The notes under the pieces were generated by a model. That model had not been told where the DNA came from and made no database searches. It worked only from the letters and a program-made list of their open reading frames with translations. A program made the translations under genes and the position numbers. DNA of 42,315 nt. Source: Phycisphaeraceae bacterium. Its GTDB lineage: Bacteria; Planctomycetota; Phycisphaerae; Phycisphaerales; UBA1924. Numbering within the stretch: position 1 is the stretch's first letter; every line of letters starts with the position of its first letter. Positions 36,940-42,315 of this stretch are shown here, piece by piece. Where the stretch lies: positions 1 through 42,315 of the forward strand of contig WUAJ01000002.1 in the NCBI GenBank assembly GCA_009827215.1. The letters run 5' to 3'.

Positions 36940-37076
36940 GCGTCGTGGTCAAGTTGGTGAGCGTTCACATCTATATACGGACGCTCGATGTTGATGGTTG
37001 GGATTGTCCCTCCACCTCTTTCAACCGATCAGCAAAAAGCGGGTTGCAAAAATTTCCGCTCCTGATCCAGAAGAAA

Positions 37077-38423
37077 TTAGTCCTCTTCCAAACGCTCTAT
37101 GAGACGCTCCATGAGCGAGGTCAAGCTGTCCATACGCTCTTCCAGAGCACCTTCGAGCTCTTCGAGTCGGTCTTCAAGCTCCGCCATCCGATCATTAAGC
37201 TCTGTTTCAATCTCAGGCATCGAGGCGTGAAGCTTGTGCTCGAGCTCTTTGATGTGATTATGAAGTCCTTCCGCGTGACGCTTGAGCAGGAGCTGCCCGT
37301 CCTTGAATTCCATCGTCATACGCTCGGCATTCCGCATCGCTTCCTCGGCTTTCCGCTCCATCTGCTCAGCGAAGAACCGACGCTCAGCAAGCTCGGCTTG
37401 GTCTTCTGCTTGGACATGCAGCTCGATCATGCCGTCCATGTCACCTTCGTGGAATCGGGACCAGAGGTTTTCATGGAGTGATTCGCGGATCTGCTCTTCG
37501 ATCTCGCGAAGCTTGCTTTCTTCGATGCCCTCTGCGCGGAGCGCTTCGATGATCTTGTCGTGCGTCTTGCGTTGTGTTTCTTTGCTGAAGAACTCTGCAT
37601 TCCCTGGGAATGCGAATTTCCCTTGATCATCACGCGTGACCCAAGTACCACCGACTCGTGGAACTGAAGCATGCCCCAGCGCCTGTGCGTCGTAAGGGAG
37701 CAGCTTGGTATTAATCTTCATCTTCTCACCCTTGCGGAGCAAGACGATTTTGATTTCATCTCCTGGATCTTTCTTGGACAACAGCTTAGTCAATCCCGAT
37801 GGGGAGAGACCGTCGGAGCCGTTGATGGAGATGATGATGTCCTTGTCTTTGATCCCGGCTTTGTCGGCGCTGAGTCCCTTGATGACGCGCTCGACGAGGA
37901 TCGCATCACCTGTAATTCCGAGGTGCTCGCGGAGCGAGTCGCTCGGCTCATCGGTGTAGATCCCGAGCATGACCTTGGGGTGCTCTTTGACCTCAGCGAT
38001 GAACTGAGCGTTGCCCATGCCTTGTCCGACCCATTGCTGAATATTGCCGTGATCGTCTTTGGCCACGAAGATCGAGTGGTTCCCAGAATCATCGCCGAAC
38101 CACACATTGTGGTTGCGATCAAGATTGAACTCGTGGAGTACTTTGCCGTCTTCAGAGAGGATGATGACGACATTGTCTTTGTGTTTGAGTTGATTCTCAG
38201 GAACTTCTTTGCCGTCGAGTTTGATGATGAACTCGCCGTCTTCCATACGAAGTTCGTATAGATGATCGTTGTCGGAGACTTTCTGAACCCAAACAGAATG
38301 CTCTTTGTGTTCGATCTCTTCGTGCGGATGCTCGACGCTCTCGACGACAAAGCCGTCTGCCGATGCGATCGCCAGTCCCGAGAGTCCGGCGAGCAGTGCG
38401 ATGGTCAGTGGTGTTCGTTTCAT
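37077..38423 (-). CDS. Exported PDZ-domain protein with C-terminal coiled coil
   Basis: Signal peptide; PDZ-like VMLGIYTDEPSDSLREHLGITGDAILVERVIKGLSADKAGIKDKDIIISINGSDG; heptad-rich Glu/Leu C-terminus; no Ser-protease triad seen. Confidence 0.82.
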   Translation of the reverse strand: MKRTPLTIALLAGLSGLAIASADGFVVESVEHPHEEIEHKEHSVWVQKVSDNDHLYELRMEDGEFIIKLDGKEVPENQLKHKDNVVIILSEDGKVLHEFNLDRNHNVWFGDDSGNHSIFVAKDDHGNIQQWVGQGMGNAQFIAEVKEHPKVMLGIYTDEPSDSLREHLGITGDAILVERVIKGLSADKAGIKDKDIIISINGSDGLSPSGLTKLLSKKDPGDEIKIVLLRKGEKMKINTKLLPYDAQALGHASVPRVGGTWVTRDDQGKFAFPGNAEFFSKETQRKTHDKIIEALRAEGIEESKLREIEEQIRESLHENLWSRFHEGDMDGMIELHVQAEDQAELAERRFFAEQMERKAEEAMRNAERMTMEFKDGQLLLKRHAEGLHNHIKELEHKLHASMPEIETELNDRMAELEDRLEELEGALEERMDSLTSLMERLIERLEED

Positions 38424-38557
38424 TGGGATGCCTCCGTGATGGCCATATGCCGTGGTAAGTACTGGTTCTGGTTCATCCCAAGCAAGTGCGACTCGGGACG
38501 CTTACTCTGATGCGCGTGATTCACAAATCCGTCACGGCAACGAGGAAATTCATCGAT

Positions 38558-39250
38558 TTAGAACGCGCTGCCTCGCTTGAGGGTCTTGAGATCAACAGGG
38601 ACCACAACAGGGTTTCCGAACTCGTCCACCGCTTCGCGGAACGCTTGGTTCAGGACTCTCCGCTCGATGACCTGACGCAGATAGATGACCTCGACAGTCC
38701 CATCCACGAGCGGGCGTGTCTCGACCACCACATGGTCCGGCATCTCCCCTACCACCTTGCCGTCCGCTTGTCCGGCTTGCAGGTACTGATTGAATGCTTG
38801 CTCAGGATCTGCCGCATTGAGTGGGACCATGCTCCCTGTTTGTGGATTGGTTCCGAGCGGGTTGTTTGTTTGGTTCATCGAGAAGGTGCCTGTAAACCAG
38901 CCGAGCATCAGGACGGCGGCGACGGCCCAACCACCCCAACGAGCCGCGGCGTTGACGCGCGACTCGAACACGATCGGAGATCCCGATCCTCCAGGGAGAT
39001 CCACACCATCAGCGATGCTTGATGCCGCGTGCATGACCTCGCACAGCGCTTCATGCTCACGCTGCGCATCGCTCAGGTCGTTCCAGACCTCTGCATCGGT
39101 CGATGCGAGGATACGGAACGAGGACCAGTCCTCGGCGCTCGCGGAGCCGTCGATCACGCGTGAGATCAACAGATCACGAAGATGTGCGGAGTTCTCGCTC
39201 TTCCATTCGCTGGATGGGTTGTTGGTGTTGTCATTGTTCGTATCCATCAA
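38558..39250 (-). CDS. Putative anti-sigma factor, single TM
   Basis: Overlaps the sigma gene stop by 4 nt (39247-39250); N-terminal cytoplasmic helical region, TM AARWGGWAVAAVLMLGWFTGTF, extracytoplasmic tail. Confidence 0.75.
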   Translation of the reverse strand: MMDTNNDNTNNPSSEWKSENSAHLRDLLISRVIDGSASAEDWSSFRILASTDAEVWNDLSDAQREHEALCEVMHAASSIADGVDLPGGSGSPIVFESRVNAAARWGGWAVAAVLMLGWFTGTFSMNQTNNPLGTNPQTGSMVPLNAADPEQAFNQYLQAGQADGKVVGEMPDHVVVETRPLVDGTVEVIYLRQVIERRVLNQAFREAVDEFGNPVVVPVDLKTLKRGSAF

Positions 39251-39960
39251 GCACCTCCGACGCGCACAGCGCGTGTGTCTTGTTTCTGCTGTGCTTCGAG
39301 CTGCTTGGATTGGAGGTCCAGCGTTTCTCGGAGCATGCGTCTCCCACGCGCGATGCGCGTCTCAACGGTTGTTTCTGGGAGCGAGAGCACCTCAGCAATT
39401 TGTTTGTAACTCATCGACTGCTGACAGCGCATGAGCACGGGCTCCCTGTATTTCTCTGGAAGACTCAGCGCCGCGTCGAGCACGCGTCTCGCGTCTTCCG
39501 AGAGCTGCATCGATCCGATCGAGTCGGATTCGTTCTTTCCTCGACCGACGAGCCGGAGCATGCCGGCGCGTTTGCGTGTCGCCTTGCGTCCCTGCTCGCG
39601 AGCGATGTTGATCGTCACGGTTCTGAGCCAAGGCTTGAACAGCGCCGGATCACGCACCTCGTGCACCTTCCGGCAGACCTGGAGCGCGACGATCTGAAGC
39701 AAGTCCTCCAGATCCGCTTCGCGGGGTTTGTGCGCCATCAGGATCACCGCGACCCATCGGCGCACGCCGACCCAGACCTGGGACAGCGCCTCGGCGTGCC
39801 CCTCGATCGCTTGCTCGATCGGCAGTGTCTGTTCCCATCGTTCACTCAAGACCCGGATCCCCTGCTCATTCGTCTGGCTTGATTCCTTCAACTGCTTGTC
39901 CACAACACGGATGCGCCGCTTTGGTGCTCCTGTCACGATCTGGGAACATTGGGAGCACAA
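39247..39960 (-). CDS. ECF-family RNA polymerase sigma factor
   Basis: Region 2-like DLEDLLQIVALQVCRKVHEVRDPALFKPWLRTVTINIAREQGRK; region 4 LPEKYREPVLMRCQQSMSYKQIAEVLSLPETTVETRIARGRRMLRE. Exact start uncertain. Confidence 0.9.
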   Translation of the reverse strand: MCSQCSQIVTGAPKRRIRVVDKQLKESSQTNEQGIRVLSERWEQTLPIEQAIEGHAEALSQVWVGVRRWVAVILMAHKPREADLEDLLQIVALQVCRKVHEVRDPALFKPWLRTVTINIAREQGRKATRKRAGMLRLVGRGKNESDSIGSMQLSEDARRVLDAALSLPEKYREPVLMRCQQSMSYKQIAEVLSLPETTVETRIARGRRMLRETLDLQSKQLEAQQKQDTRAVRVGGA

Positions 39961-39968
39961 TTCGTCAG

Positions 39969-39985
39969 ATTTGCACTTCGCAAAT
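39969..39985. promoter_or_regulatory. Inverted repeat in sigma/tatC divergent intergenic region
   Basis: ATTTGC-ACTTC-GCAAAT perfect 6-bp arms. Confidence 0.35.
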
Positions 39986-40048
39986 GCTTGTGATGCGTGC
40001 AGTTCCCATAAGTATTACTGGTCAGATGCCCCCTAGAGTTGCAGGCTC

Positions 40049-41125
40049 ATGAGCGACGACGCATCACAATCCCGATTTCCGGCTCGAAACAGCGGTTCTC
40101 AAGCTTCTCAGCTGCCTGGGAGGATCGAGCACGATCCGCACACGATGTCGCTCGGAGATCACCTCGAGGACCTGCGGAAGCGGATTTTCTTCGCACTCAT
40201 CGGCATCATCCCAATCTTCGTCGTCGCGTTCGCTTCGGGACGCTTCCTGCTGGATCTCCTGATCCGTCCCGCACGGCGCAAACTCCTTGACGGCGGACAG
40301 GGCACCACGCTGCTCGCAACAGGACCATTCGAAACCTTCGGGACAGTCGTGCATCTCGCTGTGGTCGTGACGCTGCTTCTGGGATCTCCCTGGATTCTGT
40401 ATCACTTGTGGAAGTTTGTCTCGCCGGGACTGTACAAACACGAACGCCGAGTGGTGCATCTGCTGATCCCGTTCTCTGGACTGCTGACTGTACTCAGTAT
40501 TCTGTTTTTGTATTTTGTGATCCTGCCTGTGATACTCGCGTTCTTTATCGGATACGCGTCTCAGGTTTCTGGTCAGGATGTTGTCCCAACAGCGCCGCTT
40601 GCGGAGGGGATCGTGCTCCCAACGATTCCTGTACTCGAAGCGGATCCAGTCTCCCCGGCTCTAGGGAGCACATGGATCAATGAATCGATGATGCAGCAGC
40701 GCGTCGTCATCGGGATCGATCCGAGTGATCAATCCCCGATCATCCGCGCGATCCAGCTGACGACGGATATCGGGATCATCCAGCAGTATCGCATCAGCGA
40801 GTACATCAAGACGGTGCTCAACATGGGACTCGCGTTCGGGATCGCGTTCCAGACGCCGGTCGTCGTGGTGATGCTCGGATGGGTCGGGATTCTCGATCCA
40901 TACGCGATGGGACGCTTCCGCAAGCACGCGATCGCGATCTGTGCGATCCTTGGCGCTTTCCTGACGCCTGCGGATCCGCTCTCGATGATCCTGCTCGCGG
41001 GTCCGCTGTACGCGTTGTACGAGCTCGGCCTGTTCATTGTCAAGGTACTCCCCTTGTCGAAAGTCATCGGCGATGTCCGCGAGGATCAGGACCGAGACGC
41101 GATCACGCCTCCAGATGAGAGATAG
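40049..41125 (+). CDS. tatC: Sec-independent protein translocase TatC with enlarged loop
   Basis: MSLGDHLEDLRKRIFFALIGI; FVSPGLYKHERRVV; LNMGLAFGIAFQTPVVVVMLGWVGI. Confidence 0.93.
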   Translation: MSDDASQSRFPARNSGSQASQLPGRIEHDPHTMSLGDHLEDLRKRIFFALIGIIPIFVVAFASGRFLLDLLIRPARRKLLDGGQGTTLLATGPFETFGTVVHLAVVVTLLLGSPWILYHLWKFVSPGLYKHERRVVHLLIPFSGLLTVLSILFLYFVILPVILAFFIGYASQVSGQDVVPTAPLAEGIVLPTIPVLEADPVSPALGSTWINESMMQQRVVIGIDPSDQSPIIRAIQLTTDIGIIQQYRISEYIKTVLNMGLAFGIAFQTPVVVVMLGWVGILDPYAMGRFRKHAIAICAILGAFLTPADPLSMILLAGPLYALYELGLFIVKVLPLSKVIGDVREDQDRDAITPPDER

Positions 41126-41135
41126 ATCAGCAGAC

Positions 41136-41645
41136 ATGAGCACGACTGAATCGACTCCAACTGAACTGGATCTTCAGATGATGCGCCGAGCGTTGGAACT
41201 CGCGGATCAAGCGCAGCAGATTGGAGAGGTCCCAGTCGGAGCGGTGGTGTACGAAACAGACAGCGGCACCATCCTCGGCGAGGGATCCAACACACGCGAG
41301 TGCGACAAGAACCCCACAGGACACGCAGAGTTCACCGCGATCCTCAACGCGTGCAAATGGATCGACGACTGGCGCCTGAATCACTGCACCCTTGCGGTCA
41401 CGCTTGAGCCGTGTCCGATGTGTGCTGGATTGATCGTTAACGCGCGTGTGGGACGAGTGATCTACGGCGCGGATGATCCCAAAGCGGGAGCCGTGCGTTC
41501 GCTATACAACCTCTGCGATGACGAGCGTCTGAACCATCGTTCAGACATCATCCCAGGCGTCATGGCTCAGGAGTCGTCCGAAGTGCTCAAAGCGTTCTTC
41601 AAGCGTCTGAGGTCGGTTGGAGAGGACGCACGCGATCAAGACTGA
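41136..41645 (+). CDS. tadA: tRNA-specific adenosine deaminase-like protein
   Basis: MMRRALELADQAQQIGEVPVGAVV; HAE (GHAEFTAI) and PCPMCAG zinc/catalytic motifs. Confidence 0.88.
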   Translation: MSTTESTPTELDLQMMRRALELADQAQQIGEVPVGAVVYETDSGTILGEGSNTRECDKNPTGHAEFTAILNACKWIDDWRLNHCTLAVTLEPCPMCAGLIVNARVGRVIYGADDPKAGAVRSLYNLCDDERLNHRSDIIPGVMAQESSEVLKAFFKRLRSVGEDARDQD

Positions 41646-42063
41646 TCTATCTGGATCATCGAAGATACCTTCAGATTCCAGATGGATCACTCCATTGGGT
41701 TATCCCACAGTTGCCCACACTCATGTGGAGTGCTCACACGATCTTGACACTAATGCTTCTTGGAAGTCTCTTCTCTTCACCCTCGATTGAATAAGAATTC
41801 AGTGGTGGTGGTAATTAGAGCGCCTAAATGGTGAATAAACAATTTCAATAGTATCTAAACCTTTCTATGCCAGATACTTATAACCTCAATAAACACGCAC
41901 AGAACTTGTCGGTTGTCTGTCAACAATTGGACATAGCGCTCGATCAATCTGAGCCTGTTTGGAGTGGTGCTGTGACAATTGTGAAGATGACAGCGCGCAT
42001 CGGAGCGCAATTCCGCGCTTATCCACGGCTTATCCCCACAGTTGGTGACAATTGAAAGTGCGT
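41646..42063. other. Candidate replication origin (oriC) region
   Basis: AT-rich 418-bp gap next to dnaA; TTATCCACG (42019) and TTATCCCCA (42030), each one mismatch from TTATCCACA, same orientation, 11 bp apart; TTATCCCACAGTTG at 41700. Confidence 0.6.
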
Positions 42064-42315
42064 TTATGAGCCGGAACCGACACGCAGTCGTGACTCGATC
42101 GCGAGCACATCGCTGTGGAGTGATTCATCATCCTTGGATTTGGAAGTGATCGTGCGCACGGCATGCATGACTGTGGTGTGGTCGCGGCCCCCAAAGTGGG
42201 CGCCGACTTCTTCCAAGGAATGCCGCGTGTATTTGCGTGAGAGGTACATCCCGACTTGTCTTGGGAGCGCGATGGACTTGTGACGGCGCTTGCCGAGGAT
42301 CTCTGTGCGTTTGAC
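42064..42315 (-). CDS. dnaA: Chromosomal replication initiator DnaA, C-terminal domain IV (5' part outside window)
   Basis: Minus-strand translation VKRTEILGKRRHKSIALPRQVGMYLSRKYTRHSLEEVGAHFGGRDHTTVMHAVRTI. Confidence 0.95.
   Translation of the reverse strand, partial: VKRTEILGKRRHKSIALPRQVGMYLSRKYTRHSLEEVGAHFGGRDHTTVMHAVRTITSKSKDDESLHSDVLAIESRLRVGSGS

Noticed and set aside
36768-36968. N-terminal extension of the MoxR ORF
   Set aside because: Contains the tandem-hairpin terminator and is preceded by no RBS; a good RBS precedes 36767.
41867-42055. 62-aa ORF in the tadA-dnaA gap
   Set aside because: Covers DnaA-box-like sites and repeats of the candidate origin; no RBS and no protein-like pattern.
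1-42315. CRISPR arrays, rRNA, tRNA genes, transposases or integrases
   Set aside because: Read through by eye; no spaced direct-repeat array, no rRNA-like segment, no tRNA-type TTCGA arm within a cloverleaf, and no transposase-like protein in the ORF track. A tRNAscan/Infernal run would be decisive.

Overview
This window looks like chromosomal DNA from a planctomycete, probably Phycisphaerae-like (inference from C-terminal dockerin-like and PEP-CTERM-like tails, zinc-ribbon style and bam/lpx genes). Most of it is housekeeping sequence: clpC, lpd, tkt, dnaN, bamA-skp-lpxD-lpxC, rplM-rpsI, pyrE, lysS, an Rrf2 regulator, a MoxR ATPase, an ECF sigma/anti-sigma pair, tatC, tadA, and the 3' end of dnaA at the right edge. 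The most unusual parts are: (1) a block at about 7.4-13.6 kb encoding secreted proteins, four of which end in a Cys...Gly-Cys-Pro tandem EF-hand (dockerin-like) tail, with no cohesin in view; (2) an AT-rich tadA-dnaA intergenic region with DnaA-box-like sites and short repeats, a candidate oriC that lies away from dnaN; (3) a sigma/anti-sigma/PDZ gene set with no protease domain; (4) two tandem VTT-family paralogs, one with a Cys-cluster N-terminus; (5) a stand-alone secretin-like membrane-anchored fragment; (6) a striking local excess of GATC/GCGATCGC. No rRNA, tRNA, CRISPR array or transposase was recognised. All calls were made by reading motifs by eye. No searches were run, and I cannot demonstrate a truly novel system from this sequence alone.
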